This document shows, piece by piece, positions 32,277-41,479 of a DNA stretch of 64,000 nucleotides. The notes beneath the pieces are model-generated. The model was given only the letters and a program-made list of their open reading frames with translations. It ran no database searches and had not been told where the DNA came from. How positions within the stretch are numbered: position 1 is the stretch's first letter; every line of letters begins with the position of its first letter. This stretch comes from Pseudazoarcus pumilus (GTDB lineage: Bacteria; Pseudomonadota; Gammaproteobacteria; Burkholderiales; Rhodocyclaceae): assembly GCF_002872475.1 (NCBI RefSeq), contig NZ_CP025682.1, forward strand, positions 1,364,001 through 1,428,000, read 5' to 3'. Made by a program: the position numbers and the translations under genes.

Positions 32277-33554
32277 TCACTGCGGCAACAGGCCGAGTGC
32301 CTGGCGCAGCGCGGAGATGGCTTCGGCTTCGTCGATGCGCGCGTGCGCCAGTGCGCGGCGCGCCTCGGAGGCCTCGAGTTCGACCAGCAGACGGTCGGGC
32401 AGCGAGGTCTCGCCGAGGCGGAAGGACTTGGCGATGGCGCGCAGCGTGTCCTCGGCCAGCGTCGCGCGGCGCTCGGCTGCCTCGCGGCGGTCCTCTGCGG
32501 CGAGCTGTGCTTCGCGCGCGGCGAGCAGATCGCTCTCCAGTCGCTGGCGCTCAAGCTGGGCGCGTTCCTCGTGTTCGATGGCTTCAGCCATTGCCATGCC
32601 GGCCTCGGAGCGGTGTTGCGCACCGGCACCGAAGGGGATGCGGATACCCACCGTCAGGGTCTGCTCGAAACGCGCGCCGGCCTCGCCGCGCTCGCGCGTA
32701 ACTCCCAGCGTCAGTTCCGGATTGGCGCGCGAACGCTTGCTGGCAAGTGCCGCAGCACTGCGCGACATCGCACTCTCATCGAGCAATGCGGCCAGCGCCG
32801 GATGGCTGTCGCCGATGGCCGGAGCCTCCTCAGGCAGCGGCTCGATGTGCAGTTGCTCAGCGTCGGGCAACGCAGCGTCGCGACCCACCAGCTGCTGCAG
32901 TGCCAAACGTGCGCGCGCGAATTTGGACCGGGCGCCGGCCAGCTCGCTCTGGGCATCGGCCAGTACGCCGCCGGCGCGATTGGCGTCGGTGAGCGCAAGC
33001 TGGCCTGCGCGCTGGCGTCGCGTCACGTCGCCGTGCAAGGCCCGCGCTGCGTCCAGACGCGTTTCCGCCAGATCGAGATCGACCGCGGCACGCTGCAACT
33101 CCCACCAGGCCTCGCGCAGCATCCCCGCGGTTTCCAGTTGGGCCAGGCGTGCGCGGCTGGACACCGCGCCGAGTTGCGCATCGGCGCTGCGCTGCACGAG
33201 CGCGCGCTCACCCGGCAGCCACAGTGGGAAAGCCAGCCCCGCCTCGTACTCGCGCGCACCGTCGTTGCGGTTTAAGCGGTCGCTGCGCAGCGACACTTCG
33301 GCGGCGGGCGGTTCGGCGAACCAGCGCCGGGCGGCCTCGCGGCCGGCCTCGGCGGCGCTCATGCGCGTGCCCAGCGACAGCGCCTCGGGGCGACGCTGCC
33401 AGGCGGCCTCGAACAGGGTCGGCAGACTGCTCGGGCGGGCTTGCGCGGTGGATGGGACAGCGGTCGCGTCCTGCGCGACGGCCGGGGTCAGGTACAGCGC
33501 GCCGATCAGCGCGCACAGCAGCGGCACGGGCCGCAGTCGTTCGATGGGGTGCAT
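32277..33554 (-). CDS. czcC: outer-membrane channel of the efflux system (CzcC/TolC-like)
   Basis: 425 residues from ATG 33554 (MHPIERLRPVPLLCALIGALYLTPAVAQ signal peptide). Two repeats of the outer-membrane-efflux-protein family form long helical hairpins (ALQQLVGRDAALPDAEQ, AQLERQRLESDLLAAREAQLAAEDRREAAERRATLAEDTLRAIAKSFRLGE). As in CzcC it has no lipid anchor. Completes the tripartite pump. The open frame begins upstream, but homology starts at MHPIER. Confidence 0.85.
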   Translation of the reverse strand: MHPIERLRPVPLLCALIGALYLTPAVAQDATAVPSTAQARPSSLPTLFEAAWQRRPEALSLGTRMSAAEAGREAARRWFAEPPAAEVSLRSDRLNRNDGAREYEAGLAFPLWLPGERALVQRSADAQLGAVSSRARLAQLETAGMLREAWWELQRAAVDLDLAETRLDAARALHGDVTRRQRAGQLALTDANRAGGVLADAQSELAGARSKFARARLALQQLVGRDAALPDAEQLHIEPLPEEAPAIGDSHPALAALLDESAMSRSAAALASKRSRANPELTLGVTRERGEAGARFEQTLTVGIRIPFGAGAQHRSEAGMAMAEAIEHEERAQLERQRLESDLLAAREAQLAAEDRREAAERRATLAEDTLRAIAKSFRLGETSLPDRLLVELEASEARRALAHARIDEAEAISALRQALGLLPQ

Positions 33555-33661
33555 CCGATTCTCCGTTGGGGTGGGGAATCGGCGAGGCACGACGGTGGCG
33601 CACGGGGCGGCGCGCCGGAATCAGCGCGGACGTTGCGAACCGGAGGTGTCAGGCCTCGCCG

Positions 33662-34018
33662 TCAGGCGGCGAGGCCGGCCCATTTGGGCCTTTCGATGCG
33701 GGTTGGCGGTGCGGTGGCGATGGGCGGGTGCGTTTGGGCCGGCAGCAAGCCGATACTCGCGGGCAGGCTGAGCGTGGATGCGACGGCGGCCAGCGTCTTG
33801 GCGTGCAGTTTGCACGTGGCGCAGTCAGGGTGCTTGGCGGTGGGTGATTGCGGCTCGTCGTGAGAGGCGTCGCTATGCGAGTGGGCGTGATGCCCGAAAT
33901 GCCATGCGTCGGAACCCTGCTCATGCTCGCAATAGCTGCCCGCCGACGCCCAGAGGGACTGGAGCGGCAGCAGCGCGATCAGAAGGACAACAACCCATCG
34001 GAGCATGGCGCGGATCAT
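33662..34018 (-). CDS. czcI: CzcI-like small periplasmic protein
   Basis: 118 residues from ATG 34018 (or 34006). N-terminal hydrophobic leader ending in AWAS-type (MIRAMLRWVVVLLIALLPLQSLWASA), then a histidine- and cysteine-rich part (YCEHEQ, HFGHHAHSHSDASHDE, HPDCATCKLHAK) that resembles CzcI, a protein often found first in czc operons. First gene of this operon, upstream of czcC. Probably a metal-sensing or buffering periplasmic component. Confidence 0.7.
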   Translation of the reverse strand: MIRAMLRWVVVLLIALLPLQSLWASAGSYCEHEQGSDAWHFGHHAHSHSDASHDEPQSPTAKHPDCATCKLHAKTLAAVASTLSLPASIGLLPAQTHPPIATAPPTRIERPKWAGLAA

Positions 34019-34383
34019 AGCAAGCGCGTCCAGGCAACAACAACCGCGCGGCGCCAAGGGTTACCGACGCATGCTGGTTTGCGCACACCGCCCCGGTGAA
34101 GCACAAGAACGCGATGGCATGCGGGCCGCAGTATCCCCAGGGGAATCGCCGCCGTGGGTGCCGCACTTTAAGAGTCGCTTGATCCTGGGCGGCAGTAATC
34201 GCCTCCACCTTGTTCGGCGACGAGTGCCTGAAGCTTCGCGACGCCCCCTCCCTGCATCTTTGGCACACATCGGCGCCTCGTCGCCGCTGATCATGCAGCG
34301 CGCAGGGGACCACGCCGAGCCCTCGCAGCGCGCGCGGCTGCAGGACTTCATCAGCGGGAGCTTCGCCGCGCGTCACGGGGCAC
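34019..34383. other. czc operon promoter region and unassigned sequence
   Basis: About 365 bases between the czcI start and the ZIP-like fragment. Overlapping short frames on both strands have no protein character. The czc promoter should lie near 34019-34090. I see no convincing operator. Confidence 0.35.
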
Positions 34384-34608
34384 GTGCATCACGTCATGCC
34401 CGAACTGCTGGCGTTGGCCGGCTGGGCCTGGCTGGTTGAACACACCGAGCTGCTCGGCGGCATTATGCTGTTCGCCGCCGGTGGCATCCTGTATCTGGTG
34501 TTCCAGGACAGCGCGCCACAGGCGCGCATGCGCCGGCACTGGGCGCCGCCGTTGGGCACCGTGGCCGGCTTTGCGCTGGGCATGCTGGGCATGGCGCTGG
34601 CGGGTTGA
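34384..34608 (+). pseudogene. C-terminal fragment resembling a ZIP-family metal transporter
   Basis: 74 residues with two hydrophobic helices. The stretch LLGGIMLFAAGGILYLVFQDSAPQARMRRHWAPPLGTVAGFALGMLG matches the last two membrane spans of bacterial ZIP (Zrt/Irt-like) permeases. A normal ZIP protein has about 250-300 residues, and no upstream ZIP part can be found in any frame, so this is probably a truncated remnant. It could alternatively be a stand-alone small membrane protein, starting GTG 34384 or ATG 34396. Confidence 0.5.
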
Positions 34609-34628
34609 ACCGCCGTCCGCCGTGTCCG

Positions 34629-34946
34629 TCAGTCGTGTTTGTCGCGCTTGACTTCGGTCTTGAGGATTTCGCCGCTGACCGGGTGCACGTCGAGCTCGAC
34701 GCGGCGCCCGTCCGGGTCGGTAGCCTTGACTTCGTAGCCGTCAGACTCGCGCTCGACTTCCTCGAAGTTGCGGTAGCCGGTAGCCTCCAGGCGTTGCAGT
34801 ACGTCCTGGATGGACAGCCATTCGCTCCGTTGCGACGGAGCCGCCGAGCGGTCGGAGGCGATGGCGTGAGAGCCTGCAAACAGGGCGCCGCCGGTGGCAA
34901 GTGTGGCGGTCAGCAGCAGGGTAGAGAGGATTCCGGTCTTGGTCAT
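34629..34946 (-). CDS. PepSY-domain periplasmic protein
   Basis: 105 residues. Signal peptide (MTKTGILSTLLLTATLATGGALFAGSHAIA) and one PepSY domain (SIQDVLQRLEATGYRNFEEVERESDGYEVKATDPDGRRVELDVHPVSGEILKTE). Small secreted PepSY proteins next to two-component systems are common in metal-stress loci and are thought to modulate signalling or proteolysis. Divergent from a second PepSY gene at 35091 with 144 bases between; that region probably holds the promoters. Confidence 0.8.
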   Translation of the reverse strand: MTKTGILSTLLLTATLATGGALFAGSHAIASDRSAAPSQRSEWLSIQDVLQRLEATGYRNFEEVERESDGYEVKATDPDGRRVELDVHPVSGEILKTEVKRDKHD

Positions 34947-35090
34947 GATGCGTACTCCTGAAGTGATTGCGATCCGCGGTGTGCGAACCGTGAGCGCATT
35001 GTCAGCAGTGGCGCCTGAACGGCCGCTGAACCTGCCGTTCAGCCTGCGTTCAGGTGGGCAGCGCTATAAACGCGTGTCAGGAGGTGCGGA

Positions 35091-35411
35091 ATGAAGAACA
35101 TCGCAGTGCGCATTGCCGGCCTATCCGCCCTGTGCCTCATGCTGGCCGGGCCGGTGCTGGCCGACGACAAGGATCACGAGCGCGCGCGGCGCGCGCTGGA
35201 AGCCGGCGAGGTGTTGCCGCTGGGCGAAGTGCTGGCGCGCATCGCGCGCGAGATGCCGGGCGACGTGCTGGAAGTCGAGCTCGAGCGCGACGACGGGCGC
35301 TGGATCTACGAGATCAAGCTGCTGCGTGCCGACGGCGCGTTGCTGGAGGTGGAGGTCGACGCCGCCACGGCTGGCGTGATCGAGGTCGAACACGAGAAGC
35401 GGGGACGCTGA
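35091..35411 (+). CDS. second PepSY-domain periplasmic protein
   Basis: 106 residues. Signal peptide (AVRIAGLSALCLMLAGPVLA) and a PepSY core (GEVLPLGEVLARIAREMPGDVLEVELERDDGRWIYEIKLLRADGALLEVEVDAATAGVIEVE). It starts the operon PepSY-response regulator-kinase; its stop overlaps the regulator start (TGATG). AGGAGG-like sequence precedes the ATG. Probably feeds an envelope signal to the kinase. Not redundant in sequence with the divergent copy. Confidence 0.82.
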   Translation: MKNIAVRIAGLSALCLMLAGPVLADDKDHERARRALEAGEVLPLGEVLARIAREMPGDVLEVELERDDGRWIYEIKLLRADGALLEVEVDAATAGVIEVEHEKRGR

Positions 35412-36073
35412 TGCGCGTGCTGGTGGTCGAGGACGAGGCGGTGCTGGCCGAGCAGCTGCGCGAGGCCCTCGCGGCGGCGGGCTATGCCGTGGATCACGCT
35501 GACAACGGCGTCGATGGCCAGTATCTGGGGGAGGTCGAGAACTACGATGCGGTGGTGCTCGATCTGGGCCTGCCGCGCATGGACGGACTGACGGTGCTGC
35601 GCCAGTGGCGCGCGGCCGGGCGCGACATGCCGGTGCTGATCCTGACCGCGCGAGACAGCTGGCACGAGAAGGTCGGCGGCATCGACGCCGGCGGCGACGA
35701 CTACCTGACCAAGCCCTTCCACATGCAGGAACTGCTCGCCCGCATCCGCGCACTGATCCGGCGCGCCTCGGGCCGGGCCAGCGCCATTCTCGAAAGTGGG
35801 CCGCTGCGGCTCGACACCGCGCGCGGCGAACTGACGGTTTCCGGGCAACCGGTGACGCTGACCAGCCACGAGTTCCGCCTGCTCGCCTATCTGATGCACC
35901 ACCCGGGGCGCATCGTCTCGCGCGGCGAACTCACCGAGCACCTGTACGCGCAGGACCACGAGCGCGACTCCAACACCATCGAGGTGTTCGTCGCGCGCCT
36001 GCGCAAGAAGCTGCCGTCGGAGTTGATCGAAACCGTGCGCGGGCTCGGCTACCGCCTCGTGGACGCGGTATGA
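35411..36073 (+). CDS. OmpR/PhoB-family response regulator
   Basis: 220 residues. Receiver domain with acidic pocket VVEDE, phosphoacceptor in VVLDLGLPRMDG (D51), T in ILTARDS and K in LTKPF. C-terminal winged helix (SGQPVTLTSHEFRLLAYLMHHPGRIVSRGELTEHLYAQDHERDSNTIEVFVARLRKKL). Most like the PhoP/QseB/PmrA group. ATG 35411 overlaps the PepSY stop, and its own stop overlaps the kinase start by 3 bases. Likely targets are the PepSY and neighbouring metal genes. Confidence 0.9.
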   Translation: MRVLVVEDEAVLAEQLREALAAAGYAVDHADNGVDGQYLGEVENYDAVVLDLGLPRMDGLTVLRQWRAAGRDMPVLILTARDSWHEKVGGIDAGGDDYLTKPFHMQELLARIRALIRRASGRASAILESGPLRLDTARGELTVSGQPVTLTSHEFRLLAYLMHHPGRIVSRGELTEHLYAQDHERDSNTIEVFVARLRKKLPSELIETVRGLGYRLVDAV

Positions 36074-37446
36074 ACCCGACCACGCACGCCCCTCGGCGCT
36101 GGCGCAACTCGCTCGGGCTGCGCCTGGTGGCCGGCACGCTGTGCTGGGTCGCGGTGGCGCTGGTGGTGGCCGGCTGGGGACTGTCAGCGCTGTTTGCCGA
36201 GCACGTCACGCGGCAGTTCCGCGCCGAACTCGGCACTCATCTGGACGAGCTCGCCGCCGCCATCGAATTCGATGCCGACGGTGCGCTGCAATTGCGCGCG
36301 CCGCTGGGCGACCCGCGCATGGCACGGCCGTATTCGGGCCTGTACTGGCAGGTGGACCGCGTCGCGCTCGAGGCCAATAAGGGGGTGCTGCGCTCGCGCT
36401 CGCTGTGGGACGGCGTGCTCGCCATGCCGGCGGAGGCCGCGACCGACGGACAGCGCCGCCTGCATCACGTACGCGGCCCGGACGGCGCCGACGTGCTGCT
36501 GCTCGAACAGATCCTGCGGCTCGATGATCTCACGCTGCGCGTCGGCGTGGCCGGCAACGAGGCACTGGTTAGTGAACCGGTGGCGCGTTTCAACGGGCTG
36601 CTCGCACTCGCGCTGCTGATTCTCGGCCTTGGCCTGGTGAGCGCGAGCGTGATGCAGTTGCGCATTGCGCTGCGTCCCTTGCGCCGCGTGCGCGACGAGC
36701 TCGGGCAGGTACGTGACGGTAGTGTGTCGCGCCTCGCCGGCTCTTACCCCGACGAGTTGCAGCCGCTGGTGAATGAGTTCAACGATGTGCTCGCGCAGAA
36801 CTCGGCAGTCGTGGCCCGCGCGCGCACTCAGGCGGGCAATCTCGCCCATGCATTGAAGACGCCGCTCACCATCCTCGCCAACGCCGCGCGCGAGGGTGAC
36901 GGCGCGCTGGCGCGCAGCGTGGCCGAGCAGACGCAGGTCGCGCAGCGCCACATCGAACGCCACCTCGCCCACGCCCGCGCGGCCGCGCGGGCCGGCGCTG
37001 CGGGTCAGCGCGTGCCGCTGCAGCCGGTGCTGGAAGGTTTGCTGCGCGTGATGCGTCGCCTGCACGCCGAGCGCGACCTGACACTGGAGCTGGAAGATTG
37101 CCCGGCAGCCGCGGTGTTTCGCGGTGACGAGCAGGATTTGCAGGAGATGCTCGGCAACCTGCTCGACAACGCCTGCAAGTGGGCCGCCCGGCGGGTGATC
37201 GTGAGCGCAGGTATCGTGGATCAGGCCTTGATCGTGACGGTCGAGGACGATGGCCGCGGAATCCCGGAGCATGAGCAAGAGGCGATGCTGCAGCGCGGCG
37301 TGCGTGCCGACGAGCGCACGCCCGGCTCGGGCCTAGGACTTTCCATCGCGCTGGAACTGGCGGAACTCTATGGAGGCGGACTCACCCTTGACACATCCCC
37401 TCTGGGCGGACTGCAGGCGAGCTTGCGTCTGCCCGCGATCTCCTAG
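36070..37446 (+). CDS. sensor histidine kinase partner
   Basis: 458 residues. Two membrane spans (LVAGTLCWVAVALVVAGWGLSALF near 20 and LLALALLILGLGLVSASVM near 190) bracket a roughly 150-residue periplasmic sensor. A HAMP-like linker and HisKA region follow (QAGNLAHALKTPLTILANAA, with H in LAHALKTP), then an ATPase with N box LGNLLDNACKWA, G1 DDGRGIP and G2 GSGLGLSIA. PhoQ-like. The stop is 3 bases from the stop of the converging P-type ATPase gene. Confidence 0.9.
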   Translation: MNPTTHAPRRWRNSLGLRLVAGTLCWVAVALVVAGWGLSALFAEHVTRQFRAELGTHLDELAAAIEFDADGALQLRAPLGDPRMARPYSGLYWQVDRVALEANKGVLRSRSLWDGVLAMPAEAATDGQRRLHHVRGPDGADVLLLEQILRLDDLTLRVGVAGNEALVSEPVARFNGLLALALLILGLGLVSASVMQLRIALRPLRRVRDELGQVRDGSVSRLAGSYPDELQPLVNEFNDVLAQNSAVVARARTQAGNLAHALKTPLTILANAAREGDGALARSVAEQTQVAQRHIERHLAHARAAARAGAAGQRVPLQPVLEGLLRVMRRLHAERDLTLELEDCPAAAVFRGDEQDLQEMLGNLLDNACKWAARRVIVSAGIVDQALIVTVEDDGRGIPEHEQEAMLQRGVRADERTPGSGLGLSIALELAELYGGGLTLDTSPLGGLQASLRLPAIS

Positions 37447-37449
37447 TGG

Positions 37450-39897
37450 TCACGGCAGGGAATGCGCTGCGACGGAGCGTCGCTTGAGACCTTGAGCCCA
37501 GAGCACCATCAAGCCTGTAAGGATTCCGCAACCAGCTACCAGTAGCCAGTCGTCCACGTGGGGTGCCTCCATGTGAAAAAGTTCGCCGAGTTCTGGCTGA
37601 ACGAGCACCATGGCCAGCGCCAGTGGCGGCACCGCCACCATGACCCAGGCCATGCCGCTCAGTGCCGCAGTGATTCCGCTACCGGCCAGCACCAGCGCCA
37701 GTACGGCCATGCTGCGGGCGTGCTCCACGGCATATTCGGCTTGCAGCGCATACAGGTAGGCGCCAGAAACCATGGCTGTCACAAGCACTCCGACTGCGCC
37801 TACTAGCCACCACTGCCCTGCGTCGAAAAAACGCACCCGAGCACCCGTCGATGGCGGCCGGTCGGGCATGCGTCCCGTGCGTACGTTCTGGAACACCAGC
37901 AGTGCTGTGGGGTGGATGATGAGTTCAAGCAGCACGATGTGAATGGGCAGGTAGAGCAGGGGGTAGCCCAGCATCGGAATCAGCGCTGCCGTGATCACCA
38001 GCGGGATGTGGATCATCAGCAGGTACTGGAAACTCAGCTGCAAGTTGGCAAAGAGTTGCCGACCCTCGGCCACGGCACCGGCGATGCTGCGAAAGTTGTC
38101 GTCCATGAGCACGATGGCTGCGACCTCGCGGGCGCTCTGGCTGCCGCGCTCGCCCATGGCGATGCCCACATCGGCCGCTTGCAGGGCCGGCACGTCATTG
38201 ACCCCGTCGCCTGTCACGGCAACGATTTCGCCGTCCGCCTGCAGGCTACGTACCAGCTTCAGTTTCTGTGCCGGCATTGCGCGGGCGACTACGTCGATGC
38301 CATTCAGGTCAGCGCCGGCGTCCAGCATCTCGCCCGTGACAAGCCGCAAGCCGTCCTGCCCGAGCCCGATCTCGCGGGCGATGGCGGCGGCCGTGTCGGG
38401 GTGGTCGCCGGTGACCATGATTACCCGGATGCCTGCGTCGCGACAGGCCTGTACCGACTCTCGCACGCCCTCGCGTACCGGGTCTTCGAAGGCCAGAACG
38501 CCGGAGAAGGTGAGTCCGGTGACAGGCTCATTGCCGTCCCATGCAACAGTGTCGAGCTTGCCCGCGGCGCAGGCGATGACCTTGTGGCCGCTTTGCGCGA
38601 AGTCGTTAACATCCCGCATCCATCGGTCCACCTCGTCTTCCGAGAGCGAACACAGAGCGAGCACGATCTCCGGCGCCCCTTTGACCGCGACACGCAGACC
38701 ATCGGGAGTGGCCCAAAGTGAGGTTTCGCGGCGCCGATCCTCCGTGAACGGAAAACAGGCACGCAGGGCTTCGGCTGGGGGAGGCGTTGCGGCCTGCAGC
38801 AGCGCCTGGTCCATCGGATCATTGCTGTCGGAGCGCGAAGCCGCAGCCGCTGTCTCGAGCAGCAGCGCCGCGTCGTAGTGCTGCGCAGGCAGCGAATGCG
38901 CCAGTTCCAGCCGCCCTTCGGTCAGTGTTCCGGTCTTGTCCGAGCAGATGCAGGTGACGCGCCCGATGTTTTCCACGACAACTGCACGGCGTACCAGGGC
39001 CTTGCGACGTGCCAGCCTGTAGACGCCCGCACCCAGGAAAATTGCCAGCACCACTGGAAACTCCTCGGGCAACGCGGCTACAGCTAAGGTCATCGCGCTC
39101 AAAATCGCATCAACGATGCCGTAGCCCTGTTGCAAGCGAAGCCCTGCGAGCACCAGACAGAAGCCCCCCGCGATGAACAACAGGATCTTTACCAGGTGCG
39201 CAACTGCTTGCTGCAAGGGCGTCAAGGAATGCGTCCCAGCCAGTGCCGAACGGACGATCTCGCCGTACAAGGTCTCGGCGCCGGTCCACACCACGCGCAA
39301 CCGGGCTTCACCCGTCAGTACCCTCGTGCCGGCAAGTCCCCAATGGACTTCATCGATGGATTGCCCGGCGATCTTAGGCAAATAGGGCTCTTTGCGCACC
39401 GGAAAGGCTTCGCCCGTCAAGGTCGACTCATCGACCTGGAGCGAGTCACACCACAGCACGATCCCGTCCGCCGGGAGATACTCACCAGCGCTGACCGACA
39501 CCATGTCTCCGGGAACCAAGGCCTCAACCGGGACGGACATTGACTGGCCATCACGAACCACCGTTGCTTGAACAGCCAGGCGGCTTCCCAGTCCCGCAAC
39601 CGACGCTTGAGTGCGTCGGTGCAACCATGCATCCATACCCAGCAGCGGAATCAGAGCAAGCAAGAGGACGGCAGCCTCAACCCGTTCGCCAACAACCCAA
39701 AACAGGGCGCTGGCAACGAGCAAGAACCACAGCATCGGATCGCGCAGGCTGTCGCGAATGATCGCCGACCACTTGCCTCCCCGGTCCGGGAGAATCTGGT
39801 TGGGTCCGAACTCGCGAAGGCTGGAAGCAGCCTGCTCTGAGCGAAGACCAGCTTGGCCAAGGCCCGTAAGCCTGTTTTCAGGCACAACTCGGCGCAT
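37450..39897 (-). CDS. cation-transporting P-type ATPase
   Basis: 815 residues. Actuator motif TLTGEA, phosphorylation motif CSDKTGTLTEGR (D in DKTGT), nucleotide-binding motif VKGAPE, hinge VTGDHPDTAAAIA and MVTGDGVNDVPALQAADVGIAMGERGSQSAREVA. Ten membrane spans. TM4 reads VAALPEEFPVVLAIFLGAG. It is a P2-type (Ca/Mn/other cation) rather than a CPx-type pump: there is no CPC motif and no N-terminal heavy-metal domain. Ion not determinable, but the position next to the czc locus suggests a role in metal tolerance. Convergent with the histidine kinase. Confidence 0.85.
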   Translation of the reverse strand: MRRVVPENRLTGLGQAGLRSEQAASSLREFGPNQILPDRGGKWSAIIRDSLRDPMLWFLLVASALFWVVGERVEAAVLLLALIPLLGMDAWLHRRTQASVAGLGSRLAVQATVVRDGQSMSVPVEALVPGDMVSVSAGEYLPADGIVLWCDSLQVDESTLTGEAFPVRKEPYLPKIAGQSIDEVHWGLAGTRVLTGEARLRVVWTGAETLYGEIVRSALAGTHSLTPLQQAVAHLVKILLFIAGGFCLVLAGLRLQQGYGIVDAILSAMTLAVAALPEEFPVVLAIFLGAGVYRLARRKALVRRAVVVENIGRVTCICSDKTGTLTEGRLELAHSLPAQHYDAALLLETAAAASRSDSNDPMDQALLQAATPPPAEALRACFPFTEDRRRETSLWATPDGLRVAVKGAPEIVLALCSLSEDEVDRWMRDVNDFAQSGHKVIACAAGKLDTVAWDGNEPVTGLTFSGVLAFEDPVREGVRESVQACRDAGIRVIMVTGDHPDTAAAIAREIGLGQDGLRLVTGEMLDAGADLNGIDVVARAMPAQKLKLVRSLQADGEIVAVTGDGVNDVPALQAADVGIAMGERGSQSAREVAAIVLMDDNFRSIAGAVAEGRQLFANLQLSFQYLLMIHIPLVITAALIPMLGYPLLYLPIHIVLLELIIHPTALLVFQNVRTGRMPDRPPSTGARVRFFDAGQWWLVGAVGVLVTAMVSGAYLYALQAEYAVEHARSMAVLALVLAGSGITAALSGMAWVMVAVPPLALAMVLVQPELGELFHMEAPHVDDWLLVAGCGILTGLMVLWAQGLKRRSVAAHSLP

Positions 39898-40019
39898 GTG
39901 ACGTCGCTCAATGGTCGGGAAGCGGTGGCTTCAGGATGAAGTCATCAGTTGAACTGCCGAGTGGAGTTTGACCTGCTCTCGGCTTTATTGCCACGGGATC
40001 CTGGGGTGGGTCACGAACC

Positions 40020-40079
40020 GGAGAAGGGAAGTGTTCGGGGTGCGGCGCTGCGGTGGCGCGGGTGATCGAGGCAGCTTAG
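40020..40079 (+). pseudogene. 3' remnant of a zinc-ribbon gene like that at 20144
   Basis: GEGKCSGCGAAVARVIEAA plus a stop, matching the last codons of the 75-residue zinc-ribbon ORF at 20144-20371 (EGKCSECGAEVARVIEAG). The rest of the gene is absent: the upstream sequence is unrelated. It suggests that another toxin-antitoxin-associated copy once stood here. Confidence 0.65.
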
Positions 40080-40130
40080 TCGAGGCTATGCTCATATCTT
40101 CGACGTGGTGGGGTGCCCGGTCGATTTTGG

Positions 40131-41474
40131 CTACAGCAGCTTGCGCAAGCCTGGGGTCGCGACGTCATCGATATGCCGAAACGCGGTCGCGATTTTGTTT
40201 TGCTGGTCTTCCGATACACCCGACTCATCAAAGAACACTCGCCACTGTCTCACCACTTGCCAGATCTGCGCGGTCAGCGCGTAGGCAGTTGCTTTTGAGA
40301 GTGTGAATCTCTCCGGCTCTGCGAGCGCGTTGTCGAGTGTCGCCAGTCGGCCTTGCGGGCCGATGCCCAGATGCAGATAGCGCTCACTTGCATGGCTGGG
40401 GCGGGGGAGTACATCGTACAGCGGGCTCAGTCGCCAGCCTCTGAGCCTCGGGTCCCAAAGAAAGCCGTGATTGCGCAGGTGGTCATCGTCGTTGCTCACC
40501 AAGATGTTGAACACCATGCGCTTGAAAAGCTCTTCGTTGTCTGCCCGGATCACCGTGGGGTGGCAGTATCGCCGTACACTCTCAGCGAGGTCCGCGTACG
40601 ATTTGCGGCGCGACTCCATTTCGTCGCAGCCGAGCATGGTCAGCCCGCTGACGAATCCCATTCGGTGCTCGATTCTGTGGCCCCCTGGGACAGTGGCGCT
40701 CAGGTCGAATTCTGGCGGCAGTGGCTCGTTTGGCGAGGACCAGTACCGGTCAAAGCGCTTGATCAACATGATGTTGCGTTTGCTCAGCATGTGTGTCGCA
40801 ACCGGCGGCACGTTGAGCCCCGCATGTCGCGCGAGCACAAGAGACGCGGATTCGATCCCGGGCACGTCGAAGGCATCGTTTCGGCTGGCGAATTTGGCGA
40901 GCCACAGCACACCGCTCTGATCGCGCACCGATGCCTTGGGGCGTGCTCCACCAAGAGCGGAACCATCCGCAAAGATCATCTCGAGATGGGCTGGAACCGG
41001 CAGGCCAGCGTCGATCCGCTCTGCGGCCTCGACAAGGTGTGCCAGCGTGTGCCAAGGGCTTGCCCCTGCCGTCGGCGCAGCGTCCAGGCCTTCACGGATA
41101 TCCAGTGCGCCGACTCGTTCGCTGCCCGCGTGCAGCAGGTATTGCGACTCTGGCAGGCTGTTTGCCGGTACATTCAGCTTTGCTTCGATCACGCGCCGCC
41201 CCCAAGCGTCCGGAGCGGCATCACGAATTCCCCCGAAGAACGGAAGCTGGTTCGCAGGCAGGAGGCGCTTGCCTCGCACCGCTTCGCGGTCTGACAGCCC
41301 CAAGCTCACGGGGTCGACTTCGAGAGCGTTGCCGCGGTTGAGGTAGTTCAGGCCGTACGCGAAGCTTGAGGCCAAGAGGCGATCTCCCTCTTCGGTCAGC
41401 ACCAGTTGCCCGCACGGCGCCCAGTTTCCGCCGAGGCTGGCGAAAGCGGTGAGCTTGACGTCTTTTGCACTCAT
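40131..41474 (-). CDS. hipA: HipA-family serine/threonine kinase toxin (copy 1)
   Basis: 447 residues. N-terminal subdomain (residues about 1-120), then the kinase with the ATP-binding region (GVLWLAKFASRNDAFDVPGIESASLVLARHAGL near 188-220), the catalytic loop NILVSNDDDHLRNHGF near 323-338 and the metal-binding LSPLYDVLP near 349-357 with D354. HipA kinases phosphorylate targets such as glutamyl-tRNA synthetase and arrest growth. It follows hipB. 2245 bases downstream lies a second copy with about 20-30 amino-acid differences, most of them in the central and C-terminal parts. All catalytic motifs are kept in both. Confidence 0.88.
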   Translation of the reverse strand: MSAKDVKLTAFASLGGNWAPCGQLVLTEEGDRLLASSFAYGLNYLNRGNALEVDPVSLGLSDREAVRGKRLLPANQLPFFGGIRDAAPDAWGRRVIEAKLNVPANSLPESQYLLHAGSERVGALDIREGLDAAPTAGASPWHTLAHLVEAAERIDAGLPVPAHLEMIFADGSALGGARPKASVRDQSGVLWLAKFASRNDAFDVPGIESASLVLARHAGLNVPPVATHMLSKRNIMLIKRFDRYWSSPNEPLPPEFDLSATVPGGHRIEHRMGFVSGLTMLGCDEMESRRKSYADLAESVRRYCHPTVIRADNEELFKRMVFNILVSNDDDHLRNHGFLWDPRLRGWRLSPLYDVLPRPSHASERYLHLGIGPQGRLATLDNALAEPERFTLSKATAYALTAQIWQVVRQWRVFFDESGVSEDQQNKIATAFRHIDDVATPGLRKLL

Positions 41475-41479
41475 CCCGT

